Assembly: GCF_025628965.1 (NCBI RefSeq)
Contig: NZ_JAOTEN010000002.1
Coordinates: 682,001-746,000, forward strand
Reading direction: 5' to 3'
Origin: Chryseobacterium gilvum
Lineage (GTDB): Bacteria; Bacteroidota; Bacteroidia; Flavobacteriales; Weeksellaceae
DNA: 64,000 nt
Shown here: piece by piece, positions 17,785 to 27,157 of the stretch
Position numbering within the stretch: the first letter of the stretch is position 1
How the letters are laid out: each line of letters begins with the position of its first letter
Program-made: the position numbers and the translations under genes
The notes under the pieces: generated by a model
Told to the model about the DNA's origin: nothing
The model's database searches: none
Seen by the model: only the letters and a program-made list of their open reading frames with translations

Positions 17785-19005
17785 ATGGAAAATAGGGTAG
17801 TTATTACCGGGATGGGAATATATTCCTGCATCGGAACTTCTTTGGAAGAAGTGAAAGAATCCCTGCATCAAGGCAAATCAGGAATTGTCCTGGTAGATGA
17901 AAGAAAAGAATTCGGGTTCAGATCCGGTCTCAGCGGGGTCGTTCCAAAGCCCGATCTCAAAAATCTTCTGAACAGAAGACAGCGCATAAGCATGGGCGAA
18001 GAAAGTGAATATGCTTATCTTGCGACCCTTGATGCCCTTCAACAAGCGAATATAAACCAGGATTTTCTGGATAATAATGAAGTCGGAATTTTATACGGCA
18101 ACGACAGCGTTTCTAAAGCAGTCGTAGAATCTATCGACATTGCAAGAGAAAAACACGACACTACTTTGATGGGTTCCGGAGCGATTTTCAAATCAATGAA
18201 TTCTACCGTTACCATGAATCTTTCTACGATCTTTAAATTAAGAGGGATCAATTTAACGATCAGTGCAGCCTGCGCAAGCGGTTCCCACTCTTTGGGATTG
18301 GCCTATATGATGATTAAAAATGGTTTTCAGGAGATGATTATCTGCGGCGGTGCTCAGGAAACCAACAAATATTCGATGGCAAGCTTTGACGGTTTAGGAG
18401 TTTTTTCCGTAAGGGAAGATGAGCCTGCAAAAGCGTCAAGACCTTTCGATTCAGCAAGAGACGGTTTGATTCCAAGTGGTGGAGCAGCTACTTTAATGGT
18501 TGAAAGCCTGGAATCTGCACAAAAAAGAGGCGCTTCTATTTTAGGAGAAATTATCGGCTATGGCTTCTCATCAAATGGAGGGCATATTTCAACACCTAAC
18601 GTTGAAGGACCTGCCTTAGCGATGGAACGAGCACTGAGACAATCCGGCTTGGCGGCAAAAGATATTGATTATATTAATGCTCATGCCACGTCTACACCGC
18701 TCGGTGATGCCAATGAGGCGAAAGCGATTTATGAAATTTTCGGAAGCGGAGTTCCGGTAAGTTCTACCAAATCAATGACCGGCCATGAATGTTGGATGGC
18801 GGGTGCAAGCGAAGTGATCTATTCAATTTTAATGATGCAGAATGGCTTTATTGCTCCCAATATCAATCTTGAAAACCCTGATGAAGACGCTCAAAAGATA
18901 AATCTAATCTCCCAAACTAAAAACCAAAAAATTGACGTATTTTTGTCGAATTCTTTCGGATTCGGAGGAACAAATTCTGCATTAATCGTTAAAAAATTTG
19001 AGTAA
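17785..19005 (+). CDS. beta-ketoacyl-ACP synthase II (FabF-like)
   Basis: Elongating ketosynthase of 406 aa with a complete catalytic set: C163 in SAACASGSH, H300 in NAHATSTPLGD and H334 in MTGHECWMAG, with K329 in STKSM. The thiolase fold ends normally with FGFGGTNSALIV. It is expected to add malonyl units to an aryl starter or polyene on the ACP encoded by the next gene. Its stop lies only 4 bases before that ACP's ATG. Confidence 0.92.
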   Translation: MENRVVITGMGIYSCIGTSLEEVKESLHQGKSGIVLVDERKEFGFRSGLSGVVPKPDLKNLLNRRQRISMGEESEYAYLATLDALQQANINQDFLDNNEVGILYGNDSVSKAVVESIDIAREKHDTTLMGSGAIFKSMNSTVTMNLSTIFKLRGINLTISAACASGSHSLGLAYMMIKNGFQEMIICGGAQETNKYSMASFDGLGVFSVREDEPAKASRPFDSARDGLIPSGGAATLMVESLESAQKRGASILGEIIGYGFSSNGGHISTPNVEGPALAMERALRQSGLAAKDIDYINAHATSTPLGDANEAKAIYEIFGSGVPVSSTKSMTGHECWMAGASEVIYSILMMQNGFIAPNINLENPDEDAQKINLISQTKNQKIDVFLSNSFGFGGTNSALIVKKFE

Positions 19006-19009
19006 AAAC

Positions 19010-19264
19010 ATGGAAAGAGAAAAAATTGTTGACATTGCTAATGATTTTTTAATCAATGAATTTGAAGTTGATGGTGATGAGATCAGCAATGATGCCCATT
19101 TTAAAAAAACGTTAGGCTTAGACAGTTTAGATTATATCGATTTGGTCGTAGTGATTGAATCTAATTTCGGAGTGAAACTGGGCGAAAACGACTTTAAAGA
19201 TATCGTCACATTTGATGATTTTTATACTACTATTGAAAATAAACTGGCTGACAAAAACATATAA
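19010..19264 (+). CDS. acyl carrier protein of the plus-strand arm
   Basis: An acidic 84-aa carrier protein. S39 in GLDSLDYID is the phosphopantetheine attachment site. The ATG at 19010 is used; a longer frame begins with TTG at 18998 but overlaps the ketosynthase. It would carry the growing polyene for the neighbouring FabF-like and FabG enzymes. A second ACP is encoded in the minus-strand arm. No phosphopantetheinyl transferase gene is visible in the window. Confidence 0.92.
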   Translation: MEREKIVDIANDFLINEFEVDGDEISNDAHFKKTLGLDSLDYIDLVVVIESNFGVKLGENDFKDIVTFDDFYTTIENKLADKNI

Positions 19265-19328
19265 TTATAGATCTATATTTACTCTGAATAATGCTTACCC
19301 TGTTACATCAATGCTTTGGTAACTGATC

Positions 19329-20219
19329 ATGAACAAGTGGAAAGGAAAATCTAAAGGAACCATATTGGGCTACAGAATCTTTGTCTGGTGCATTACCCAT
19401 TTAGGAATCCGAAGTTCATATGTTGTACTGTACTTTGTGGCAGCTTATTATTTTATATTTGAAAAAAAGAGCAATCAGTACATTTCATATTACTTCAAAG
19501 AACGGCTCAATTATCAATTCTGGAAAACTAAATTCTCTATTTTCAAAAGCTATTTTACTTTTGGGAAAATTCTTATTGATAAGACGGCAATATCTGCGGG
19601 ATTACGAGAAAAGTTCACCTATGAATTCGACGGTGTAGAAAATCTCAAAAATCTTTTAAACGAAAAAAAAGGTGGAATTCTGATCAGCGCCCATATCGGA
19701 AATTTTGAAATCGCAGAACATTTCTTTGCCGATATCGATTTTGACTGTCAAATCAATTTAGTCACAACAGATCACGAAGTTACCGTGATTAAAGAATATC
19801 TTGAAAGTGTCACTGTTAAAAAAAGCACCATTAAGTTCGTTTATGTAAAAGAAGATATGTCACATATTTTCGACATCAATGAGGCGCTGTCAAAAAACGA
19901 ATTGATCTGTTTTACCGGAGACCGTTATTTCGAAGGTTCAAAATTCCTCGAAGCAGATTTACTCGGGAAAAGCGCAAAATTTCCGGCAGGACCCTTTCTG
20001 ATCGCTTCCAGGTTGAATGTTCCGGTGGTGTATGTTTATGTAATGAAAGAAAAAAACCTTCATTATCATCTGTATGCAAGAGTGGCGGAACAGGTAAAAA
20101 AGCGAGACGCTCAAGGGCTTTTACATTCGTATGTTCAGAATTTAGAATCCATGATCAGAAAATATCCGCTACAATGGTTCAATTATTTCGACTTTTGGGA
20201 TGATGCAGATTTATTGTAA
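19329..20219 (+). CDS. LpxL/HtrB-like lipid acyltransferase
   Basis: A 296-aa protein of the lysophospholipid/lipid A acyltransferase superfamily. The H-x4-E catalytic motif is H122 to E127 in SAHIGNFE. FTGDRYFEGS and FPAGPFLIASR are further family blocks, and residues 29-44 form a likely membrane anchor. In aryl polyene and flexirubin loci such enzymes are candidates for joining the acyl chain to its lipid partner. Here that would be the ester between polyene acid and dialkylresorcinol. This role is inferred from context. Confidence 0.85.
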   Translation: MNKWKGKSKGTILGYRIFVWCITHLGIRSSYVVLYFVAAYYFIFEKKSNQYISYYFKERLNYQFWKTKFSIFKSYFTFGKILIDKTAISAGLREKFTYEFDGVENLKNLLNEKKGGILISAHIGNFEIAEHFFADIDFDCQINLVTTDHEVTVIKEYLESVTVKKSTIKFVYVKEDMSHIFDINEALSKNELICFTGDRYFEGSKFLEADLLGKSAKFPAGPFLIASRLNVPVVYVYVMKEKNLHYHLYARVAEQVKKRDAQGLLHSYVQNLESMIRKYPLQWFNYFDFWDDADLL

Positions 20220-20489
20220 TCTGACTGCATCGAAACACTGGGTTAGGTTTGGGCAGCTTTATCCGCCTTCCACTCCCGCTTTTTTGTTCCGCTTCGCTGC
20301 ACAAAAAGAGCTCCGTTCAAGTCGGGCTGCGAATAATTCTGTGTTTTAAATTGCTAAATATTGTGTACTTTGCTGAGCGAAATCAGAAATTCGACAAAGT
20401 AAGGCCTCTTTGCGAACGGTGGAAATTCAATCATTAAAAAAAATCATTGTGATCTTGAATAAATAAATAGATTACTAATCATTTCTCCT
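20220..20489. repeat. repeat-bearing intergenic region
   Basis: This 270-base gap has no gene. Positions 20251-20330 form a GC-richer block with TTTTTGT/ACAAAAA arms (20281-20287 and 20301-20307), an outer GCAGC/GCTGC pair and CCCG/CGGG. It resembles a dispersed intergenic element I know from flavobacterial genomes. The following TTTGCGAACGGTGG segment (20409-20422) looks like the remnant of another common flavobacterial repeat. No transposase is present. Confidence 0.5.
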
Positions 20490-22025
20490 TTGAAAAAACA
20501 ATACGACATATTGGTTATCGGCAGCGGACTTGGAGGTCTTGTTTCCGCACTGATTCTTGCAAAAGAAGGCTTAAAAGTCTGTGTACTGGAGAAAAACAAC
20601 CAATATGGCGGAAATTTACAAACCTTTTCCCGCAACAAATTGATTTTTGACACCGGTGTTCATTACGTAGGCGGGCTTTCTGAAGGGCAGAATCTGCATC
20701 AGTTTTTCTCTTATTTAGGAATTATGGATGGTCTGCAACTGCAGAAAATGGATGAAAACGGTTTTGACAAAATCACCTTCGGAGATGATGAATCAGAGTA
20801 TCCTCATGCACAAGGCTACCGTAATTTTGTACAGCAACTTTCTGCATTTTTTCCTGAAGAAAGAGAAAACCTTGAAAATTATTGTGAAGAAATACAAAGA
20901 ATATGCAACGGTTTTCCGCGATACAATCTTGTCGGAAAAGATCAGTATAATGAAGAAATCCTCCATTTAAATACGAAAAGATTCATCGAATCGATCACTG
21001 CAAATGAAAAGCTTCAGGCGGTGTTGCTGGGTTCTAATTTTTTATATGCCGGAGATTCTGAAAACGTGCCTTTTTATGTTCATGCGCTCACGGTCAATTC
21101 TTACATACAAAGTGCCTACAAATGTGTACAGGGCGGAAGTCAGATTTCAAAATTACTGATCAGGAAGCTTAGAGAATACGGTGCAGAAGTGTACAAACAT
21201 GCTGAGGTTTCTGAAATGGTTTTTGATGAAAACAATGTTTTAAGTTCAGTAAAAACAAAATCCGGAAAAGAATATTTTTCAGAAAAATTTATATCTAATA
21301 TTGAGATCCGTTCCTTAATAAAGCTTATTGGTGAAGACAGGCTCAAAAAGTCTTTTCTCAACAGGATTTTAAGCTGGAAGCCGATATCTTCATGTTTCAG
21401 CGTGTATTTGGTTTTAAAACCGGATGCTATCCCCAATTTTAATTACAACATCTATCATTTTTCTTCTCAGGAATCAGTTTGGAATGCCTTCCGGTATAAA
21501 AAAGAAACCTGGCCGGAAACCTATATGCTTTCGTCAACGGCGTCAAAAAATCCTGAATTTGCAGAAAGTATAACGGCAATCTCTTATATGAATTTTGAAG
21601 AAGTAAGAGAATGGGAAAATACGATCAATACCATTGCGGACCAGGAAGAAAGAGGGAAGTGTTACGAACAGTTTAAGACAGAAAAAGCCGAGAAAATGAT
21701 TCAGGCCTTAGAAAAAAAAATACCGGATTTAAGAAATCATATAAAAAACATTTATACTTCTTCCCCCTTATCTTACCGCGATTATATCGGAAGTTTTGAG
21801 GGAAATATGTACGGATATGTCAAAAGCTCAGAAAACCCTTTAAAAACAATGGTTTCACCACGCACAAAAATTGATAATCTGTTTCTGACGGGGCAGTCTG
21901 TCAATATGCACGGTATTCTCGGCTGCACTATTGGTGCTTTCAATACCTGTGCTGAGATGGTAGGAAAAGAAGTGATTGATGAGCGCTTAACGCAAATGAT
22001 TAAAACAAACAAGAGTGAAAAATAA
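20490..22025 (+). CDS. CrtI-like FAD-dependent oxidoreductase (phytoene desaturase family)
   Basis: Amine-oxidase/CrtI superfamily protein of 511 aa. The N-terminal dinucleotide-binding motif is VIGSGLGGLVSALILAKEG and the C-terminal FAD segment is LFLTGQSVNMHGILG. Related proteins include retinol saturases and phytoene desaturases. In this locus it may adjust the oxidation state of the polyene or alkyl chain; the substrate is unknown. Only TTG is available as start (20490). The last 11 bases overlap the next gene, which implies translational coupling. Confidence 0.85.
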   Translation: MKKQYDILVIGSGLGGLVSALILAKEGLKVCVLEKNNQYGGNLQTFSRNKLIFDTGVHYVGGLSEGQNLHQFFSYLGIMDGLQLQKMDENGFDKITFGDDESEYPHAQGYRNFVQQLSAFFPEERENLENYCEEIQRICNGFPRYNLVGKDQYNEEILHLNTKRFIESITANEKLQAVLLGSNFLYAGDSENVPFYVHALTVNSYIQSAYKCVQGGSQISKLLIRKLREYGAEVYKHAEVSEMVFDENNVLSSVKTKSGKEYFSEKFISNIEIRSLIKLIGEDRLKKSFLNRILSWKPISSCFSVYLVLKPDAIPNFNYNIYHFSSQESVWNAFRYKKETWPETYMLSSTASKNPEFAESITAISYMNFEEVREWENTINTIADQEERGKCYEQFKTEKAEKMIQALEKKIPDLRNHIKNIYTSSPLSYRDYIGSFEGNMYGYVKSSENPLKTMVSPRTKIDNLFLTGQSVNMHGILGCTIGAFNTCAEMVGKEVIDERLTQMIKTNKSEK

Positions 22026-23772
22026 TAGACAGTCTGTCATTCTGAATGAAACAACGCGTAATGAAGAATCTGTAAAAAGAGCTTCTTCCTGTCGTCAGAA
22101 TAACAAATATCGCAAAATAAAGGTTTTATTCTACTTATTTTTGCTCATCAATCTGGCCTCTTGCGGAACCAGAAAATCTATAAAACATGTTCCTGAAGTA
22201 CAGAAATATTCATTAGAGATTCCGAAAGTGAATAAAATCAACGATTCTACTTTTAGTTTTAATCAGAATTATTTAACCAAAAATAAACAGCAGCTTTGGG
22301 AACTATACATTAAAGGAAACCCTTTGCAGTTGGGATATAACAATGGCGCCTTAACACAGAGCCTGATGCAGAAGCAGGAAAACATTTTCTTTTCAAAAGT
22401 GGAGGGTTTTGTGCCTTCAAAGTTTAAGCAAAATCTTTTAAGAGGCTTTCTGAAATGGTATAATCGAAAGATGTATCTCAATGTACGCGAAGATTATCAG
22501 GCAGAATTGTACGGTTTATCAAAGTATTCTTCCGATAAATATGATTTTATAGCACCAAAATATCTACGAAATTTATATCTGCACGGCGCACACGATATCG
22601 GTCATGCGATGCAGGATTTGGCCATGGTGGGCTGTACTTCTCTCGCGGTCTGGAATGAAAACACGGAAGACGGCGATTTGTTGATCGGAAGAAATTTTGA
22701 CTTCTACGTCGGTGACGAATTTGCAGAAAATAAATTAGTGGAGTTTGTAGCGCCGGAAGAAGGAATTCCCTATATGTCAGTAAGTTGGCCGGGAATGATC
22801 GGTGTGGTTTCCGGAATGAATAAAGAAGGAATCACCGTGACGATTAACGCAGGAAAATCGAAAATTCCGTTGACGGCAAAGACCCCGATTTCTTTAGTAA
22901 CCAGAGAAATCCTGCAGTATGCTACAACTATTGATGAAGCCATTTCTATTGCTAAAAAAAGAAAGGTTTTTGTTTCAGAATCTATTTTGGTAGGCAGTGC
23001 AAACGATAAAAACGCCGTCATTATTGAAGTTTCCCCGGATAATTTTGGAGTGTACAGCGTTCAGAATTCAGCGAAAATTTTCTGTACCAATCATTTTCAG
23101 TCAGAGGCCTATAAAAATGATAAAAGAAATCAAAAACAAATAGCAGAAAGCCATTCCGAATACCGCTATGAAAAACTACAGCAGCTTTTAGCGCAGAATA
23201 AAAAATTAAATCCTGAAAAAATGGCGGCTGTTTTAAGAGATCAGTCCGGGCTGAAAGACGAAAAAATAGGCTATGGAAACGAAAAAGCCATCAATCAGCT
23301 TCTGGCGCATCATGCAGTGATTTTTTCGCCTCAGAAAAAATTAGTTTGGGTCTCTTCAAATCCGTATCAGTTGGGTGAATTTGTCTGTTATGATTTAAAT
23401 GAAATTTTCTCGGATAAAAGGTTAAAAAGAGGCGAATTTTCAAAGTCAGATTTAAATATTGCTAAAGATCCTTTTCTGGATTCTCAGGAATTTAAAGATT
23501 TTAAAGAATATAAAAAGCTAAGCTCTCAGATTGAAGATGCAATAGACGATAAAGAAAAAATGCTGTCAGATGAGTTTATTATGCATTATCAATCGTTAAA
23601 CCCAGACTTTTGGCTGGTGTATGATCAGGCAGGAAGATATTATTTTAATAAAAAAGCATTTTCGAAAGCAAAAAGAGAATTTGCAAAAGCTGCAACGAAA
23701 GAAATTACTACTGTTCTCGACAGAAACAATATAGAAAAATACCTCAGAAAAATCAGGAAAAAAGAAAATTAA
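22015..23772 (+). CDS. C45-family Ntn acyltransferase/hydrolase lipoprotein
   Basis: A 585-aa member of the peptidase C45 (isopenicillin N acyltransferase) group. C207 in MVGCTSLAVWNE is the expected autoprocessing nucleophile, followed by DLLIGRNFDFYVGDE. A lipobox ends at C50 (LINLASCG), so the protein should be periplasmic and membrane-anchored. It may form or cleave an ester or amide of the pigment. The apparent start is GTG, overlapping the preceding gene. Residues 8-30 are encoded by an intergenic-type repeat, so the signal peptide begins unusually far from the start. Confidence 0.8.
   Translation: MKNNRQSVILNETTRNEESVKRASSCRQNNKYRKIKVLFYLFLLINLASCGTRKSIKHVPEVQKYSLEIPKVNKINDSTFSFNQNYLTKNKQQLWELYIKGNPLQLGYNNGALTQSLMQKQENIFFSKVEGFVPSKFKQNLLRGFLKWYNRKMYLNVREDYQAELYGLSKYSSDKYDFIAPKYLRNLYLHGAHDIGHAMQDLAMVGCTSLAVWNENTEDGDLLIGRNFDFYVGDEFAENKLVEFVAPEEGIPYMSVSWPGMIGVVSGMNKEGITVTINAGKSKIPLTAKTPISLVTREILQYATTIDEAISIAKKRKVFVSESILVGSANDKNAVIIEVSPDNFGVYSVQNSAKIFCTNHFQSEAYKNDKRNQKQIAESHSEYRYEKLQQLLAQNKKLNPEKMAAVLRDQSGLKDEKIGYGNEKAINQLLAHHAVIFSPQKKLVWVSSNPYQLGEFVCYDLNEIFSDKRLKRGEFSKSDLNIAKDPFLDSQEFKDFKEYKKLSSQIEDAIDDKEKMLSDEFIMHYQSLNPDFWLVYDQAGRYYFNKKAFSKAKREFAKAATKEITTVLDRNNIEKYLRKIRKKEN
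22036..22104. repeat. intergenic-type palindromic repeat inside a coding sequence
   Basis: GTCATTCTGA (22036-22045) and TCAGAATAAC (22095-22104) form near-perfect inverted ends. Inside are GAAGAATC and GCTTCTTC arms. This pattern resembles the short dispersed repeat with GTCATTCTGA ends common in Bacteroidota. It lies in frame within the first 30 codons of the C45-family gene. Confidence 0.6.
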
Positions 23773-23902
23773 AAGCTTGGGCAGGATCAATTAAAATATT
23801 TCAATTTGTCATCAAATACTCACTATTGATGTATATTTTATATTTTTTTTAAATATTAATTACATACTTTTTGTTAATGCTTTCATTTTTTTTGTGAAAT
23901 GT

Positions 23903-23933
23903 TTGTTAGCGATGCATAATATATTTATATTCG
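23903..23933 (+). promoter_or_regulatory. possible promoter of the cytochrome gene
   Basis: TTG (23903-23905) and TATATTCG (23926-23933, one mismatch to TAnnTTTG) are 20 bases apart, 22 bases before the ATG. The 182-base gap before the cytochrome gene is AT-rich and otherwise shows nothing. Confidence 0.4.
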
Positions 23934-23954
23934 CTTTCTACAAAAGTCATTTTA

Positions 23955-25046
23955 ATGAAAAAAAACTACTTTCTGTGTATCTTCTGTCTTTTCTGGCTTT
24001 TTTCCTGTAAAAATGATGAAGGAATTGCCGAGATCACCTCAACTTCATTTGTAAATTTTAATATCAACGAAGTTCCGTACACAAAATTATCTACTTATTC
24101 TTTCTTTACGGGAGATTTAAAAGATCTGAATCCGGTAAAGAAGGTGATTCCGTATGAGCCTTCAAGTTCATTATTCACAGATTATGCCTCAAAGAAAAGA
24201 TTTATCTGGATGCCGGAAGGAACAAAAGCTACTTTCGACGGAGACAATAAAACGCTTAATTTTCCTGTAGGAACAGTTTTGATCAAGAATTTCTACTACA
24301 CAACCATGCAGCCGAATAATACGACCAAGATTATTGAAACCCGGTTAATGATCAGGAAATCTAGCGGATGGACGTTTGCAGAATACCTTTGGAACGATGC
24401 GCAGACCGAAGCAACGTTGGTTACCGGAAATGATTTCACCAGCGGAAGTGCTAAAAATATTTCCTTCAAAAAAGAAAATAATGACATCGTAACCACAGAT
24501 TACAGAATCCCGTCGGAAGCTGAATGTTATGCATGTCACAAATTAGACAACAAACCTGTTCCCATTGGCGTAAAACCGCAGAATCTAAATAAATCCCACA
24601 GTTATCCGGAAGGCCTCAAAAATCAGCTGCAGAAGTTGGTTGATGAGGGATATTTGGTGAGTTATCCTTCTAATATTGTTTCTACGGTAGATTATAAAGA
24701 TACCAGCAAACCATTGGATTTACGCCTGCGTTCCTATTTAGACATCAACTGTGCGCATTGTCATCAGGATAATGCCCGTTGCGATTATCGTGCGATCCGC
24801 TTAAGTTTCAGCCAGACTACGAATTTAACCAACCTTGGAGTGTGTGTAAATGCAGATGAACCGATAGATGCATCGATTAAAAAAATAGTAAGCCCGGGAA
24901 ATCATAATAAATCGGTGATGAATTACCGTCTTACTTCAGTACAGGAAAGCAACAGAATGCCATTGTTGGGAAGAACAGTCGTACATGATGACGGTGTTTT
25001 GCTCGTTCAGCAATGGATTGATTCTATGACTCAGCCCTGCAATTAA
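23955..25046 (+). CDS. SO_2930-like diheme c-type cytochrome lipoprotein
   Basis: A 363-aa protein with a lipoprotein signal (LFSCKNDE near residue 17) and two CxxCH haem sites: CYACH near residue 190 and CAHCH near 265. The layout resembles the SO_2930-type diheme family, in which a long N-terminal beta-rich part precedes the haem sites. It should act in the periplasm or on the outer membrane. It is followed 19 bases later by a T9SS-secreted FG-GAP protein. No pigment-pathway step clearly needs it. Confidence 0.82.
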   Translation: MKKNYFLCIFCLFWLFSCKNDEGIAEITSTSFVNFNINEVPYTKLSTYSFFTGDLKDLNPVKKVIPYEPSSSLFTDYASKKRFIWMPEGTKATFDGDNKTLNFPVGTVLIKNFYYTTMQPNNTTKIIETRLMIRKSSGWTFAEYLWNDAQTEATLVTGNDFTSGSAKNISFKKENNDIVTTDYRIPSEAECYACHKLDNKPVPIGVKPQNLNKSHSYPEGLKNQLQKLVDEGYLVSYPSNIVSTVDYKDTSKPLDLRLRSYLDINCAHCHQDNARCDYRAIRLSFSQTTNLTNLGVCVNADEPIDASIKKIVSPGNHNKSVMNYRLTSVQESNRMPLLGRTVVHDDGVLLVQQWIDSMTQPCN

Positions 25047-25065
25047 TAATTTTAAAAACTAAACT

Positions 25066-27081
25066 ATGAATAAAAAAATCTCTTTTTTTCTTTTATTGCT
25101 GAATGCAACCTGGGCAATGGCTCAGTTAACCTGCAGTACGGCAGTAAATCTTTCGTTGGGAACTTATACCGCACCTGCAGTTACAGGAACACCTCCTACT
25201 TCTGTTTGTGGTTTGACGAGTCCCGCAGGAACTGCAGGATTATGGTACAAATACACGGCAACACAAACCGGAAATATTACAGTATCTACGGTAATTTCAG
25301 GGCAGAATGTCGATACCAGAGTAATCGTTTATTCAGGAACTTGCGGATCTCTTACCTGTGTCGCTTCCAATGACGATTTTTCAGGATATTCTGCACAAAC
25401 TACATTTGGCGTTACAGCAGGAACTACCTATTACATTGTATTTGATAATAAATGGTCGAGCTTAGGATTTAATTTTACATTAAGTCAGGCAGTCGTTCTT
25501 GCAGACAGGCTTTCGTTTACCAGTACTCCCGTAACTGTAGCAGGAAGCTTGAATCACTGTATTGTAGATATGAACGGAGATTATCGTGATGATATCGTTT
25601 CAGTGGTAAGTGCCACACAAATTGTAATTTCATACCAGCAAAACGGAGGAGGATTTAATAATGTTTCCTACACGATTCCAAGTACTGTGATTACACCGAG
25701 TTGGAGCATTTCTGCCGGAGATATTGATAATAATGGTTTTAATGATTTAATGTACGGTTCAGGAAGCGGAATTGCTTTTGTAAAGGCAAATTCAACAGGA
25801 ACAGCCTATACTTCTGAGAAAAAACCTCAGTCTTTTCTCGTGCAGCGTACCAATTTTATAGACATCAATAATGACGGAAAATTAGACGCATTTGTTTGTG
25901 ACGATAATTCGCCCAACAGATTTTATTTAAATGACGGCACTAATATGAACCATAACCAGGGCGGATTGGGCGACTTCCCTTCTGGCGGAAATTACGGATC
26001 GATCTGGATGGATTATGATAATGACGGAGATTTAGATTTATACATTGCCAAATGCAGCGGAGGAGGTTCTGGGCCGGGAGGAAATATCGATGAGCTCCAC
26101 AGAAATAACGGCAACGGAACTTTTACCAATGTGGCAGCAACGGCAAATATGGCAAATCCTACGCAAACCTGGTCTTCCGCATGGGGAGATTTTAACAATG
26201 ACGGATGGATGGATGCTGTTGTAGGAATAAATTCAACTTCCAACGGATTAAGCAAAGTAATGCGTAATAACGGTAACGGAACCTTTACGGACGTTTCTGC
26301 AGGATCAGGATATGATCTTACGTCAGCAACAAGCAGAGAATACGTTGCATATGATTTTGATAATGACGGGTTTTTAGATATTCTGGGAGCGAACTATAAT
26401 ATTATGTTTGGAGACGGAACCTTTAAATTTACGCCGAATGCAAATTCTTACAACCTGTCCCTGTATGACAGACCTGTAGGAGATCTTAATAATGATGGGT
26501 TTTTGGATATTCAGAATGGCAGCAATGTTTTGATGAATAACGGAAATACCAACAAATGGCTGAAAGTGACTCTGCAAGGAGTACAAAGTAACCGAAACGG
26601 AATCGGAGCGAGAATAGAAATTTATGGAAGCTGGGGAAAACAGATTCGTGATGTACAAAGCGGCGTAGGATTTCAGAACATGAATACCCTGAATACCCAT
26701 TTCGGAATCGGACAGGCTACTGCGATCACAAAAGTAGTCGTAAAATGGCCTTCCGGAACTGTTGACGTTATTAATAATGTGAATCCAAATTCGACCCTGT
26801 TTGTTTTAGAAGGTTCTGCTTTGGGCGTAAGTGAAATTCAGAATAATAAAGGGTTGTTTACCGTATATCCAAATCCTGCCGATGACATGATCAGCTTCAA
26901 CACAAAAAGCGATTTTACCCCTGTAGAAGCAAAAATATATGACATGAGCGGTAAAATGGTTTTACAGGCTAAGCTTGATAAAAATTCAATGTCGGTAAAT
27001 CGTTTAAAATCCGGGATGTATATGCTTCATCTGAAAGATCAGTTCGGAAATACATATTCTCATAAAATTATTAAAAAATAA
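25066..27081 (+). CDS. secreted FG-GAP/VCBS and ASPIC/UnbV protein with T9SS sorting domain
   Basis: A 671-aa exported protein. After the signal peptide (residues 1-19) comes a domain resembling pre-peptidase C-terminal modules (about 20-140). FG-GAP/VCBS repeats follow (about 150-490), with Asp-rich calcium-binding loops such as DINNDGKLD and DYDNDGDLD. An ASPIC/UnbV-like domain (about 510-585, with NGIGARIEIYG) and a C-terminal T9SS type A sorting domain (VYPNPADDM onward) complete it. It is probably displayed on the cell surface or released. It is likely co-transcribed with the cytochrome gene. Confidence 0.88.
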   Translation: MNKKISFFLLLLNATWAMAQLTCSTAVNLSLGTYTAPAVTGTPPTSVCGLTSPAGTAGLWYKYTATQTGNITVSTVISGQNVDTRVIVYSGTCGSLTCVASNDDFSGYSAQTTFGVTAGTTYYIVFDNKWSSLGFNFTLSQAVVLADRLSFTSTPVTVAGSLNHCIVDMNGDYRDDIVSVVSATQIVISYQQNGGGFNNVSYTIPSTVITPSWSISAGDIDNNGFNDLMYGSGSGIAFVKANSTGTAYTSEKKPQSFLVQRTNFIDINNDGKLDAFVCDDNSPNRFYLNDGTNMNHNQGGLGDFPSGGNYGSIWMDYDNDGDLDLYIAKCSGGGSGPGGNIDELHRNNGNGTFTNVAATANMANPTQTWSSAWGDFNNDGWMDAVVGINSTSNGLSKVMRNNGNGTFTDVSAGSGYDLTSATSREYVAYDFDNDGFLDILGANYNIMFGDGTFKFTPNANSYNLSLYDRPVGDLNNDGFLDIQNGSNVLMNNGNTNKWLKVTLQGVQSNRNGIGARIEIYGSWGKQIRDVQSGVGFQNMNTLNTHFGIGQATAITKVVVKWPSGTVDVINNVNPNSTLFVLEGSALGVSEIQNNKGLFTVYPNPADDMISFNTKSDFTPVEAKIYDMSGKMVLQAKLDKNSMSVNRLKSGMYMLHLKDQFGNTYSHKIIKK

Positions 27082-27093
27082 GATACAATTTTC

Positions 27094-27146
27094 TGTTCAG
27101 GAGGGTTACAGCAAAGCCAAAGGCTTTGCTGTAACCCTCCTGAACA
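27094..27146. terminator. perfect 25-bp hairpin between convergent genes
   Basis: The two 25-base arms (27094-27118 and 27122-27146) are exact complements around an AAA loop. The hairpin fills the gap between the plus-strand FG-GAP gene and the minus-strand GT2 gene, so it probably ends both transcripts. Its core GCC-AAA-GGC echoes the ACC-GAA-GGT core of the hairpin at 4762-4796. Confidence 0.7.
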
Positions 27147-27157
27147 TTTCTAATAAT

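Noticed and set aside
27094..27146. terminal inverted repeat of an insertion sequence
   Set aside because: Only 3 bases separate the arms and no transposase is present, so a hairpin is the better reading.
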